A stretch of 64,000 nucleotides of DNA from Oscillospiraceae bacterium (GTDB taxonomy: Bacteria; Bacillota; Clostridia; Oscillospirales; Oscillospiraceae): assembly GCA_017430985.1 (NCBI GenBank), contig JAFRLZ010000021.1, positions 1-64,000 of the forward strand, read 5' to 3'. The translations under genes and the position numbers were made by a program. Below the pieces are notes generated by a model that made no database searches, was not told where the DNA came from, and saw only the letters and a program-made list of their open reading frames with translations. Shown in pieces: positions 51,205 to 59,713 of this stretch (position 1 is its first letter; each line of letters opens with the position of its first letter).

Positions 51205-52174
51205 AATTATCGCGCAGAAAGCGCTCCGCCTCGCAGACGGTGCGCGCGAGATAGCCGATCGTTTCGACCGGGTATTCCCCCGCGGCAGTCTCCCCCGTGA
51301 CCATGACAGAGGAAGCGCCGTCGAGCACGGCGTTGAAGATGTCGCTGACCTCGGCGCGGGTCGGTACGGGACTGTGCTCCATGGAGGCGAGCATCTGCGT
51401 GACGACCATGAAGGGCTTGCCCGCCGCACGGCAGGCCGCCGCGATGCGCTTCTGCAGCGCGGGCAACTCCCAGAGCGGCACGGCGTTTCCGAGATCTCCG
51501 CGGGCGATCACGATCTCGTCCGCCTCCTCCAACAGCTCCGGCAGGCGCTCCGCGCCCTCGCGGTTCTCGATCTTGGCGAAAAGGCGGATCCCCTCCCCTC
51601 CCGCCGCGGCGAGGGCGGCGCGCAGCTCGCGCAGGTCCTCGCGGCAGCGCACGAAGGGCTGCATGACGCCGGTCACGCCGCAAGCCTTCGCCGCGGCGAT
51701 GTTGGCCCGGTCGCTCTCCGTGAGCGCCGGCAGGCGGATCTCTTTGCCGGGCAGGGCGACGCTTTTACGGCTTTTCAGCACACCGCCGCGCAGCACGCGC
51801 GCAGCGTCCGCCGTCTCGCAGATAAGGAGCAGTTTCCCGTCGTCGAGCAGCAGCTCCTGCCCAGGCGCGAGCGCGGCGCGCACGGCCCCCGGCAGCGGGA
51901 GGGAGGCGAGCGCGACCCTCTCCCCTTCCTTAAGCGGCAGGGGCTCCGGCAGCGCGCCGACGCGCAGCTCAGGTCCCTGCATGTCGATCAGCAGCCTTGG
52001 CCTCACGCCGCAGCTGGCGGCGGCAGCCGAGAGAGCCTCCAGCAGCCCGGCGGCCTCCCTCAGACTGACATGCGAGAGGTTCAGCCGTACGCCCGTCATG
52101 CCGCGGCGGAGCATCTGCTCCAGGGTACCGGGCCGGGCGCAGGCAGGGCCGAGCGTTCCGTAGATCTCCGTCAT
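51203..52174 (-). CDS. Pyruvate kinase lacking the C-terminal domain
   Basis: A 323-residue protein with the catalytic barrel of pyruvate kinase, which transfers phosphate from phosphoenolpyruvate to ADP. Active-site blocks are recognisable: RLNLSH near 30, DMQGPELR near 64, LPALTESDRANI near 148, KIENREG near 202, ARGDLG near 224, the VVTQMLASM block near 257 and PTRAEVSDIFNAV near 270. The sequence stops after ETAAGEYPVETI and so lacks the allosteric C domain of about 120 residues; the B domain is also short. Block variants (QGPELR for KGPEIR) suggest altered activity. Overlaps the DUF2974 gene by 4 bases. It is unlikely to be the main glycolytic enzyme. Confidence 0.85.
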   Translation of the reverse strand: MTEIYGTLGPACARPGTLEQMLRRGMTGVRLNLSHVSLREAAGLLEALSAAAASCGVRPRLLIDMQGPELRVGALPEPLPLKEGERVALASLPLPGAVRAALAPGQELLLDDGKLLLICETADAARVLRGGVLKSRKSVALPGKEIRLPALTESDRANIAAAKACGVTGVMQPFVRCREDLRELRAALAAAGGEGIRLFAKIENREGAERLPELLEEADEIVIARGDLGNAVPLWELPALQKRIAAACRAAGKPFMVVTQMLASMEHSPVPTRAEVSDIFNAVLDGASSVMVTGETAAGEYPVETIGYLARTVCEAERFLRDN

Positions 52175-53292
52175 TCCCCGCCTCCGTTTCGCCCTTCGAG
52201 GGTCTTTTTCGCCTCGCTACGCAGCACGTCTTTGCCGGTGCGCGCGAGCTTCTTCACCGTTTCCAGCACGTCGCGCTGCAGCGCCGGGTCCAGCCCGCGC
52301 AGCGCGCGCAGCACGGCGCCGTAGGACAGGCGCTTGTTCGCGTTGAGCTCGGCGAAGGTCTTCGCCTCGGAGGCGTCCAGCGAATCGAAGATCGCCGTGA
52401 CGAGGTTTTCGCGCTCGCTGTCGTCAAGCTCGTCGACCCAGCGGTCGAGCGTCTCCTCCAGCAGCTGGCTCTTCGCGCTGAGCTTTTCCGCACGCTCGAA
52501 GCCCCTGCCCCGAACCTGCCAGGTATAGGGGTCGTGCTGCATCGCGCCCTCGCCGGAGCTGCGGACGATCGTCCGCTCTTCCCCGTCGCTCAGCAGCAGA
52601 CCGATGATCGAGCCCGTCGGCAGGAGCTTGTGCAGCCTGGGGATCATCTCCCGGTAGCGCGGTTGCTCCGCCAGGTCGCGGCGGAAGCCGGGGCCGTCGT
52701 TGGAGTAGGCGGCAAGCAGGCGCGCCTTCGTCTCGTCCCCGCAGAAGACGGCCGCGTAGAGGGCGAGGTTGCCGCCCTTGGAGTGTCCGCCGATGCGAAG
52801 CGGCCCCGTATGGCGGGCGGCCGTCTCGTCAAGATAGGCCGCGGCCAGACGCTGCCCGGGAGTCTCGTCGAGCACGCCGAGGTTGAAGTCCTCCCGCCAG
52901 CCGACGAGGCTGTTGTCCGTCCCCCGGTAGGCGACGAAGACCGAGCCGTCCGCGAGCTCCGCCGTGAGCGCCGCGAACTGCAGCTGCGCCTGCGCATCCG
53001 TATCGTCGGCGCAGGCGCTCAGGCGCACCGTGCCGAAGCGCTCGCTCTGTCCCGCGCGGCGCAGCAGCTCTTTGGGATCGTTGACCAGATAGGACTGGTC
53101 CCGTCCCTCGCTCTCATAGCGCTCGGCCGCCTCGCGCAGCGTGACGCTCCCCTCCTCGCCGGGCGCGGGCACGATGCCGCGCAGGTCCGCGTAGGCGATC
53201 TCGGAAAAGATCAGATTGTCGACCTCGTTGAAGGGGTCCCGGTCGAAGGACAGGTCGCCCCGCCAGTCGAGATAGTCCAGAAAGTTGCTCAT
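52171..53292 (-). CDS. DUF2974/Mbeg1-like lipase-fold protein
   Basis: A 373-residue alpha/beta hydrolase fold protein. FVAYRGTDNSLVGWREDFN near 118-136 and the nucleophile elbow GGHSKGGN near 167-174 are the family hallmarks; such proteins are annotated as Mbeg1-like and are probably lipases or esterases acting in the cytoplasm. The C-terminal 110 residues are helical and charged. First gene of a two-gene operon with the short pyruvate kinase. GGGGAGG precedes the ATG. Confidence 0.88.
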   Translation of the reverse strand: MSNFLDYLDWRGDLSFDRDPFNEVDNLIFSEIAYADLRGIVPAPGEEGSVTLREAAERYESEGRDQSYLVNDPKELLRRAGQSERFGTVRLSACADDTDAQAQLQFAALTAELADGSVFVAYRGTDNSLVGWREDFNLGVLDETPGQRLAAAYLDETAARHTGPLRIGGHSKGGNLALYAAVFCGDETKARLLAAYSNDGPGFRRDLAEQPRYREMIPRLHKLLPTGSIIGLLLSDGEERTIVRSSGEGAMQHDPYTWQVRGRGFERAEKLSAKSQLLEETLDRWVDELDDSERENLVTAIFDSLDASEAKTFAELNANKRLSYGAVLRALRGLDPALQRDVLETVKKLARTGKDVLRSEAKKTLEGRNGGGE

Positions 53293-53324
53293 GGTCGCCT
53301 CCCCGTGTCATCACTACGCCTCTT

Positions 53325-53353
53325 AGCCTACCATTCCCCGGAGAAAAAATCAA
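53325..53353 (-). promoter_or_regulatory. Promoter of the DUF2974-pyruvate kinase operon
   Basis: Minus-strand TTGATT (53348-53353), 17 bases, TAGGCT (53325-53330). Confidence 0.5.
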
Positions 53354-53421
53354 CTGCCGCGCAGTTTAGTTGTTATGTAAACCGTTGGCCGCGTTTTTCG
53401 CTTTTCTTTTGTCGAAACGCA

Positions 53422-53430
53422 TGATATACT
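53422..53430 (+). promoter_or_regulatory. Extended -10 promoter of the 53.47 kb gene
   Basis: TGATATACT, a TGn extended -10 with hexamer TATACT (53425-53430), 40 bases before the ATG. Confidence 0.5.
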
Positions 53431-53469
53431 GAACCTACAGATCCCCAAATACTTGAGAGGAGAAGGATC

Positions 53470-54456
53470 ATGCCTCAGAATAACGATTTGAATACCGCCC
53501 TGACCCGTCTCGGCTTTGAAGCGGAAGGCCGGCTCTACTTCGGTCGCTGGCAGGGCTACGCGGTAAGCCTCGTGCCGATGGGCGCGCAGTGCCAGGTCAG
53601 CCTGGCCACCCACGCCGACAAGAAATACGACAAGCTGCGCCGGAACGTGCTGAAATCCGCGGCGAGGCTCGCGCCGCGCAAGTGCCAGGTGGTCAACGCG
53701 GGCAACGCCTTCGTTTTCTCCATGCCCTGCGGCAAAAAGGTCCTCGACGCGGGCGAGCTGCCCCGCTATCTGGACGCGTTTGCCGAAGCGCTCCGGGAGA
53801 ACAACTTCCTGCCGTCGGAAACCTGCTCGGTCTGCGGCGGGCAGCGTCCGGACAGTCTCTGCTTCATCGGCAGCTATCAGCCGGTGCACCGCTCCTGCGT
53901 CCGCTCTCTGGAGGAGAAGACGCGCGAGGAGACCGAGCAGAACCAGCTCAACGGCAGCTATCTGACCGGCACGGTCGGCGCGGTCCTGGGCATGATCGTC
54001 GGTCTGATCCCGAACGTCTTCGTCGGCGTCGCGACGGAGCGGATCTACGCGCTGCTCTTCGCGCTGGTCCCGCTGGCCGCCATGTGGTGCTACCGAAAGT
54101 TCAACGGCAAGATGAGCAAGGGCTCCATCGGCATCATCATCGCCGTGTCCCTGCTGGGCGTGTTCGTGATGCAGTATTTCACGCTCGCGATCTACGTCAT
54201 GAAGGATTACGGCGTGCCCCTCGGCACGGCGCTCTCCTATACGGGCGAGCTCTTCGGCGACAGGGAGATCCTCGGAGAGATCATGGGCAAGAGCATCTCT
54301 CATTTCCTCTTCATGGGTCTCGGCATTCTCTTTGCCTGGCGCTACCTGAACCAGACCAACGGCGGGAAGCTGGCCAACATGAAGTCGGCGCTCGCGACCA
54401 TGCGCGACAACCCGGATTTCGCGCCGGAAAAGCCGGATGAGACGCCCTGGCCGTAA
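53470..54456 (+). CDS. Membrane protein with N-terminal cysteine motif, unknown function
   Basis: A 328-residue protein I do not recognise. The first 115 residues are soluble; residues 117-143 carry CSVCGG and a VHRSC, a possible zinc-binding knuckle; the second half has four hydrophobic segments (about 165-190, 195-212, 222-245 and 285-300), and the protein ends in a short acidic, proline-rich tail. AGGAGAAGG lies ahead of the ATG. Transcribed alone. Confidence 0.72.
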   Translation: MPQNNDLNTALTRLGFEAEGRLYFGRWQGYAVSLVPMGAQCQVSLATHADKKYDKLRRNVLKSAARLAPRKCQVVNAGNAFVFSMPCGKKVLDAGELPRYLDAFAEALRENNFLPSETCSVCGGQRPDSLCFIGSYQPVHRSCVRSLEEKTREETEQNQLNGSYLTGTVGAVLGMIVGLIPNVFVGVATERIYALLFALVPLAAMWCYRKFNGKMSKGSIGIIIAVSLLGVFVMQYFTLAIYVMKDYGVPLGTALSYTGELFGDREILGEIMGKSISHFLFMGLGILFAWRYLNQTNGGKLANMKSALATMRDNPDFAPEKPDETPWP

Positions 54457-54495
54457 GGCTGTGCGGGGGCCCGGCAGGAAACCGTAAAGAAACAA

Positions 54496-54540
54496 AAACA
54501 GTGAGGCGAGATCGCAGCATGCGATCTCGCCTCATTGTTT
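54496..54540. terminator. Bidirectional terminator
   Basis: A perfect 15-bp stem (54502-54516 with 54520-54534, loop GCA), extendable to 21 bp through flanking A/T-rich arms; between the plus-strand membrane protein and the minus-strand HtrA gene. Confidence 0.88.
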
Positions 54541-54553
54541 CCCGAATTTCGGA

Positions 54554-55870
54554 TCATCCGTAGATATCGTTGGTGTCCTTGAGCTCCACGTCCACTTCGA
54601 TGATCTCGCCCTCGCGCCAGATTTTGAAGTGCAGACTGTCGCCCACAGAGAACTGATCCTTGATGACGGCCACGTCGTTCGTGGCCGCGACGGGCTGGCC
54701 GTTGACCTCCAAAAGCACGTCGCCCTCGCGCAGGCCCTTCGCCTCGGCGTCGGAGCCTTTGCTCACGTCGCTGATATACAGTCCGCCCTCGGCGGGCAGC
54801 TTGTCGCCGTAGACCTCGCGCACATTGTCCGGGATCGGACCGACCGTGATGCCGATGGAGGGCCGGCCGCGCACTTCGCCGTCGGCGATGAGGGCGTTGA
54901 CCACGCCGCAGACCGTGGCGCTCGGGATCGCGAAGCCGATGCCCTCGATGCTCGAGCCAGAGGACATCATCTTCATGTTCGTGATGCCGATGACCTGGCC
55001 GTACATATTGAACAGCGGACCGCCGGAGTTGCCCTCGTTCAGCGCGGTGTTGGTCTGCAGCAGGCTCATGCTGCGGCCCTTGAAGTTGACGCCGCGCTCG
55101 ATGGCGGAGATGATGCCGTCGGTCAGCGTCATGCGGAAGCTCTCGCCCAGGGGGTTGCCGATCGCGGCGACGTGCTCGCCGATGGTCAGCGCGTCGCTCA
55201 GGCCAAACTCCGCCGCCGGGAGACCCGTGGCCTCGATCTTGAGCACCGCGATATCGCTGATGCTGTCGGCCCCGACGAGCTTCGCCTCAAACTCCCGGTC
55301 GTCGTAGAGCGTGACCACCGCGCGGTCACAGCCGTCAATCACATGGGTGTTCGTGAGGATCAGCCCGTTCGACGACAGGATCACGCCGCTGCCCCAGCTG
55401 TAGCCGATGGCCTTGCCGGTATAGCCGCTGATCCCGACCACGGAGGGCATGCACTTCTGATACAGCTCCTGCAGGCTGAGCTCCTCGCCGGTGGCCGCGC
55501 GGCCCTCAAGCGTAAAGGTCGCCGGGACCTTGATGCGCGGGATATCGACCTTGGCCGGCGCGTTCTCGATGGTCTCGTAGTAGTTCCGGAAGAAGTCGCG
55601 CCAGTCGTCGGGCAGCTCGTCCTCGATCGAGGGCCGCTCGCTGGAGGCGGGGGGCTTCTCCGCCGGGGCGCCCTTGCCGGAGCCGGTCTCCCGGAACAGC
55701 AGGCTGCTGCCCACGAGGATCAGCACGCCCAGGCAGCACCAGAAGGCGATGCGCCAGCCGCGTTTGATCTTTTTCTTTTTCTGCTTTTTCTCTTCGGCCT
55801 CGCTCCGCTCGCGCTCGCTCTTCAGCGGCGCGTACCAGCTCTCGGTCTCGTACCAGCTTTCCTTGCTCAT
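54554..55870 (-). CDS. htrA: HtrA/DegP-like membrane-anchored serine protease
   Basis: A 438-residue trypsin-like protease of protein quality control. A lysine-rich cytoplasmic start and one membrane helix (about 39-60) are followed by the protease domain with the catalytic triad His in TNTHVI (near 177), Asp in SDIAVL (near 206) and Ser in GNSGGP (near 279), and one PDZ domain (about 340-430). It acts outside the membrane on misfolded proteins. The gene overlaps the histidine kinase gene by 4 bases, the same linkage as in many walRK or cssRS operons. Confidence 0.94.
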   Translation of the reverse strand: MSKESWYETESWYAPLKSERERSEAEEKKQKKKKIKRGWRIAFWCCLGVLILVGSSLLFRETGSGKGAPAEKPPASSERPSIEDELPDDWRDFFRNYYETIENAPAKVDIPRIKVPATFTLEGRAATGEELSLQELYQKCMPSVVGISGYTGKAIGYSWGSGVILSSNGLILTNTHVIDGCDRAVVTLYDDREFEAKLVGADSISDIAVLKIEATGLPAAEFGLSDALTIGEHVAAIGNPLGESFRMTLTDGIISAIERGVNFKGRSMSLLQTNTALNEGNSGGPLFNMYGQVIGITNMKMMSSGSSIEGIGFAIPSATVCGVVNALIADGEVRGRPSIGITVGPIPDNVREVYGDKLPAEGGLYISDVSKGSDAEAKGLREGDVLLEVNGQPVAATNDVAVIKDQFSVGDSLHFKIWREGEIIEVDVELKDTNDIYG

Positions 55871-57321
55871 AGCCGTTCTCCCGACTTTCCTTGTTTGATC
55901 TCCGACAGCGGCAGGGTGAAAACGAACTCCGTCGTGCCGTCGGCGCTTTTCACGGCGATGTCCTCGTCGTGGCTGTTGATGATCGCTTTGACCAGATACA
56001 GGCCCAATCCCACGCCGTCCTTGTCCATGCTGCGCGAGCGGTCGGACTTGTGGAAACGGTCGAAAATGAAGGGCAGGTCCTCCTCGGGGATCGTCTCCCC
56101 GCGGTCCTTGACGGACACATAGGCCTTGCCGTCCTCCTTGTAGAGCCGCAGGGTGATGCAGCTGCCCGGCTCGGCAAACTTCACGGCGTTATCCAGCAGG
56201 TTGTAGATCACCTGCGTGATCGCATCCTTGTCCGCGCGCACCATGATGTGATTGTCCGGCAGCTGCGGGTCGACATCCAGGTTTTTCCGCGTCGCGCGGG
56301 ACTCAAAGCTCAAAAGCGTCTGCAGCACGAGCTCTGTGAGGTCGAAATCCGAGCGCCGCGCAGGGTCGGCCGCGCGCTGGCGCATCTGGGACACGTCCAG
56401 CATATCCCGCACGAGACGGGAGAGGCGGCGCGTCTCGTCGCGGATGGAGCGCAGGTATTTCTCCTCGTCCTCCTTGGGGATCGTGCCGTCGAGGATGCCG
56501 TCGGCGAAGCCCGCGATCGTGGTCATGGGCGTGCGCAGCTCGTGCGAGATGTTCGCGATGAACTCGCTGCGGCGCTCCTCCGCGCTTTCGAGGGAGTCGG
56601 CCATCTTGTTGAAGGAGTCGATCAGCGCGCCCATCTCGTCGGTGGGGTCCTCCTCCTGTCTGACACGCACGGAAAAATCCCCCCGCGCAAACTTGCGGGA
56701 GGCCGCGGCGATCTCGTCGAGCGGCCGCGCCATGCGTTTGGAGTAGAAAAGGCTGAGCGCCATGGCCGCAGCGAAAACGCCGACGGTCACCAGCGCCGCC
56801 ACGCCCAGGAAGGTGGACCAGGCGCCGAGGATGCTGTCGATGCCATTGGAGACAAAGACGTAGCCCTCTGTGCTGCCGGAGCGATCCGTGATGGGCCGGG
56901 CGACCACAAAGCGGTCCTTCGGATAAAGGCCGTCCAGGCTGCTGATCTCGTCGTAGCTCCCCGCGCTGTCCACCAGCGCGAGCACGCCCGCCGGGATGCG
57001 GCGGCCGATATGCTCGCAGAGGGCCGCCCGGTCCGAGCAGGAGACGATGAGGCCCTCCGGGTCCGTCAGGAAAACGTGGTTGCCGGTGCTGTTGGAGATG
57101 GAGCTGAGGTTCATGCTCAGCGCCCAGCTCGTCAGCCCGTCGCTCTCTCCGATCGCGGAGGCTACCCGGGCGACCTCGTCGGCGCTCTTTTCCATCGTAG
57201 TCTGGTACTCGTCCAGCACGAACTGGCGCCCGATGCCCACAAAGGCGACGGCGATGATGAGAAAGCACAGCGCGACCATCGTGGCAGTCGCCGCGAAGTT
57301 GCGCAGATAGATGCTTTTCAC
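55867..57321 (-). CDS. Sensor histidine kinase, WalK/PhoR-like
   Basis: A 484-residue membrane sensor kinase. Two helices (about 9-31 and 165-190) enclose an extracellular sensor of about 130 residues; then HAMP (about 190-242), the HisKA domain with the phosphorylated histidine in NISHELRTP (near 259) and a HATPase domain with N box, DKDGVGLGLYLVK and related boxes. No PAS domain is visible, unlike canonical WalK. Cotranscribed with the response regulator upstream and htrA downstream, suggesting an envelope-stress role. Confidence 0.92.
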   Translation of the reverse strand: MKSIYLRNFAATATMVALCFLIIAVAFVGIGRQFVLDEYQTTMEKSADEVARVASAIGESDGLTSWALSMNLSSISNSTGNHVFLTDPEGLIVSCSDRAALCEHIGRRIPAGVLALVDSAGSYDEISSLDGLYPKDRFVVARPITDRSGSTEGYVFVSNGIDSILGAWSTFLGVAALVTVGVFAAAMALSLFYSKRMARPLDEIAAASRKFARGDFSVRVRQEEDPTDEMGALIDSFNKMADSLESAEERRSEFIANISHELRTPMTTIAGFADGILDGTIPKEDEEKYLRSIRDETRRLSRLVRDMLDVSQMRQRAADPARRSDFDLTELVLQTLLSFESRATRKNLDVDPQLPDNHIMVRADKDAITQVIYNLLDNAVKFAEPGSCITLRLYKEDGKAYVSVKDRGETIPEEDLPFIFDRFHKSDRSRSMDKDGVGLGLYLVKAIINSHDEDIAVKSADGTTEFVFTLPLSEIKQGKSGERL

Positions 57322-57325
57322 GCTC

Positions 57326-58009
57326 TTACTCCGTGACCTCGAACTTGTAGCCCACGCCCCAGACGGTCTTCAGGCACCACTTGTCCGACACACCCTCGAG
57401 CTTCTCGCGCAGACGCTTGATGTGCACGTCCACGGTGCGGGAGTCGCCGAAATAGTCAAAGCCCCAGACCTCGTCGAGCAGCTGGTTGCGGGTGAAAACG
57501 CGGTTAGGCGAAGAGGCCAGATGGAACAGCAGCTCCATCTCCTTGGGCGGCGTGTCGATCTTCTTCCCGTCCACGACCAGCTCGTAGGAGTCAAGGTTGA
57601 TGACCAGCTTGTCGTAGTTGAGCTTCTTCTCCACCGGCGCGTCCGCGTCCTTGCGGCGCAGGACCGCGTGGATGCGGGCGATCAGCTCCTTCACGTCGAA
57701 GGGCTTGGTAACATAATCATCCGCTCCCATTTCGAGACCATTGATTTTATCGGACGTTTCTCCCTTTGCAGTTAACATAATAATTGGAACCATGGACTTG
57801 CTGCGAATGTCCCGGCAGACCTGCCAGCCATCCTTGACGGGCAGCATGATGTCCAGCAGAACGACGTCCGGCTGGAACAGGTCGAAATCGGCCTCGGCCT
57901 TGCCGCCGTCCGGGGCGATCATGACCTCGAAGCCGTCTTTCCCCAGATAGAGCCGCAGGAGCTCGGCGATATTGCTGTCGTCCTCGACGATCAGAGCGCG
58001 TTTGCTCAT
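57326..58009 (-). CDS. OmpR/PhoB-family response regulator, WalR-like
   Basis: A 227-residue regulator with a receiver domain (phosphorylated Asp53 in LLDIMLP, acidic Asp10/Asp11, Lys in the KPFDVKEL loop) and a C-terminal winged helix (about 130-225; RTVDVHIKRLREKL recognition helix). First gene of the regulator-kinase-htrA operon. GGAGGGTGA precedes the ATG. Confidence 0.94.
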   Translation of the reverse strand: MSKRALIVEDDSNIAELLRLYLGKDGFEVMIAPDGGKAEADFDLFQPDVVLLDIMLPVKDGWQVCRDIRSKSMVPIIMLTAKGETSDKINGLEMGADDYVTKPFDVKELIARIHAVLRRKDADAPVEKKLNYDKLVINLDSYELVVDGKKIDTPPKEMELLFHLASSPNRVFTRNQLLDEVWGFDYFGDSRTVDVHIKRLREKLEGVSDKWCLKTVWGVGYKFEVTE

Positions 58010-58047
58010 AGTGTCACCCTCCGCATCCGTTGATATGCCAAGTAATG

Positions 58048-58064
58048 ATTATACAGCAATTATA
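58048..58064 (-). promoter_or_regulatory. Two -10 elements ahead of the response regulator operon
   Basis: Two consensus TATAAT hexamers on the minus strand, 58059-58064 and 58048-58053, are offset by 11 bases, one helical turn. Good -35 elements are not evident, which suggests activator-dependent or dual promoters. Confidence 0.5.
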
Positions 58065-58160
58065 CCGCGCCGGAAAGAGCAAAGGTTAAAAAAATGTAAA
58101 AATGCGATCCGTTCGCCGTCCTTCCCTCTCTCATCCGCAGGAGAGCGCAGGATGGCAAAG

Positions 58161-58191
58161 ACGCAGGGGCGAGCTGTGCTCGCCCCTGCGT
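58161..58191. repeat. Perfect palindrome related to the dispersed element
   Basis: A perfect 14-bp inverted repeat (58161-58174 with 58178-58191, loop TGT) whose arm GCAGGGGCGA matches the end of the element at 25940. It lies between pepV and the response regulator gene; no T run follows the hairpin on either strand, so it is not a typical terminator. Confidence 0.6.
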
Positions 58192-58210
58192 CCCGGTTCC
58201 GAACTTCAAA

Positions 58211-59590
58211 TTAAAAGTCCAGCTCCTCCAGCTTCAGCAGGGCGACGATGTAGACCTTCAGCGCCTCCAGGAACCAGGCCTTGCAGGCGGCCTCGTCCAC
58301 GCCGTGGATCGGTCCGGCGAAGGCCGGGCACGGCCGCTCCGGGTGCTCCGGTCCGAAGGAAACGGCATTCGGGAAGTCGCGCGCGTAGGTGCCGCCGCCG
58401 ATCGTGTAGGGCTCGGCGTTTTCGCCGGTGACGGCGTTGTAAGCGTCGATGCAGGCCTGGACCTCCGGCTTGTCGAGGCTCATGTAGAAGGGCGGCGCGT
58501 CGCGGTCGACCTCGACCGTGAGCACGTCTCCGAGCCGCTCGTTGATGATCGCGGCGATCTTCTTTCCGCTGGTGTTCGTGGGATAGCGGCTGTCGTAGGT
58601 CTGTACCATGCGGCCGTCCTCGATGCCGAGCACGCTGCCGACGATCGTCAGCGGCTTGAAGAGCCCGTCGTCGGCCTGCACGCCGAGGCCGCTTCCGTCC
58701 GTATTCTCGTTGAGCATGGCGATCGCACGCAGGAACTTCGCCTCCTGCTCGCCGGCGAGCTTCTGGTCCAGGATGGCACTGACCAGCAGGCCGATGGCGT
58801 TGACCGTGCCCTCCGGCAGCGAGGCATGCCCGCCGATCCCGGCAGCCGTCAGGCGCCAGAGGCCCTCGCCCGCCCGCTCGGCTGTCACGCCGGGCGCGTT
58901 CTCGGCCTTGTCCGCGCGGATCAGCGCCTCGGCCTTGTCTGGGATGGCGTTGGAGACGAAGCCTCCCTTGATGTCGACGATGTTCTCAAGCGGGACCTTT
59001 GCGATCATCCGGCCGCGCGTGATGCCTTTCTCGCCGTTGCAGAGAGGGAAGTTCGCGTCCGGGCTGAAGCAGAAGAGCGGCGCCCTGTAGTTGGCCAGGT
59101 AGTATTCCACGTCGCCCATGCCCGTCTCCTCGTTGATGCCGAGCAGCGCGCGTACGGGATACCGCAGCGGCAGGCCGCGGTCCTTCAGGTATTTCAGCGC
59201 GTAGAGACAGAGGACGCTCGGCCCCTTGTCGTCCATCACGCCGCGGCCGATGATCCAGCCCTCGTGCTCGCGCATGACGAAGGGGTCCTCCGTCCAGCCC
59301 TCGCCGACGGGGACCACGTCCAGATGCGTGATCGTGGCGAGATAGTCCTCGCCCTCGCCGACTTCGGCGTAGCCGATATAGTCATCGCAGTTGACGGCCT
59401 TCAATCCCAGTTCCCGCGCGACGAGCAGTCCCTCGGCCAGCACCCGCGCTGGCCCCTCGCCGAAGGGTGCGCCCGGGGCAGCCTTCCCCTCCACGCTGTC
59501 GATCGCCACCAGGCGGGCGATGTCGGCAAAAATGCGTGCTTCGTTCTCTTTGATGAAGCCGTCGATGTCGCGGCTCAAACGTTTGTCCAT
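58211..59590 (-). CDS. pepV: PepV/Sapep-family M20 dipeptidase
   Basis: A 459-residue zinc peptidase that cleaves dipeptides. M20 signatures: THLDVVPVG (near 88, first metal histidine and aspartate), GRGVMDDKGP (near 113), the catalytic NEETGMG (near 150) and SPDANFP (near 176). A central lid domain and the C-terminal PIHGVDE block with the last metal histidine are present. Full length; acts in the cytoplasm. Single-gene unit. Confidence 0.94.
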   Translation of the reverse strand: MDKRLSRDIDGFIKENEARIFADIARLVAIDSVEGKAAPGAPFGEGPARVLAEGLLVARELGLKAVNCDDYIGYAEVGEGEDYLATITHLDVVPVGEGWTEDPFVMREHEGWIIGRGVMDDKGPSVLCLYALKYLKDRGLPLRYPVRALLGINEETGMGDVEYYLANYRAPLFCFSPDANFPLCNGEKGITRGRMIAKVPLENIVDIKGGFVSNAIPDKAEALIRADKAENAPGVTAERAGEGLWRLTAAGIGGHASLPEGTVNAIGLLVSAILDQKLAGEQEAKFLRAIAMLNENTDGSGLGVQADDGLFKPLTIVGSVLGIEDGRMVQTYDSRYPTNTSGKKIAAIINERLGDVLTVEVDRDAPPFYMSLDKPEVQACIDAYNAVTGENAEPYTIGGGTYARDFPNAVSFGPEHPERPCPAFAGPIHGVDEAACKAWFLEALKVYIVALLKLEELDF

Positions 59591-59621
59591 GCTTGCGCTC
59601 CTTTCACTCTTGTCGTCTACC

Positions 59622-59651
59622 GTTATACACCTCCCGCCCCGCCGCGGTCAA
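59622..59651 (-). promoter_or_regulatory. pepV: Promoter of pepV
   Basis: Minus-strand TTGACC (59646-59651), 18 bases, TATAAC (59622-59627). Confidence 0.65.
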
Positions 59652-59664
59652 GCCGCATTTGCCG

Positions 59665-59693
59665 TTGAAAAACGGCGGAGAAGATGCTAAGAT
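59665..59693 (+). promoter_or_regulatory. Promoter of the LRR lipoprotein gene
   Basis: TTGAAA (59665-59670), 17 bases, TAAGAT (59688-59693). Back to back with the pepV promoter (13 bases between the -35 elements), leaving a leader of only about 14 bases. Confidence 0.6.
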
Positions 59694-59713
59694 GGGACGC
59701 GGTGAGAAAATGT

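Noticed and set aside
58161..58191. Intrinsic terminator of pepV
   Set aside because: The perfect hairpin has no T run on either strand, and its arm resembles the dispersed repeat, so I list it as a repeat.
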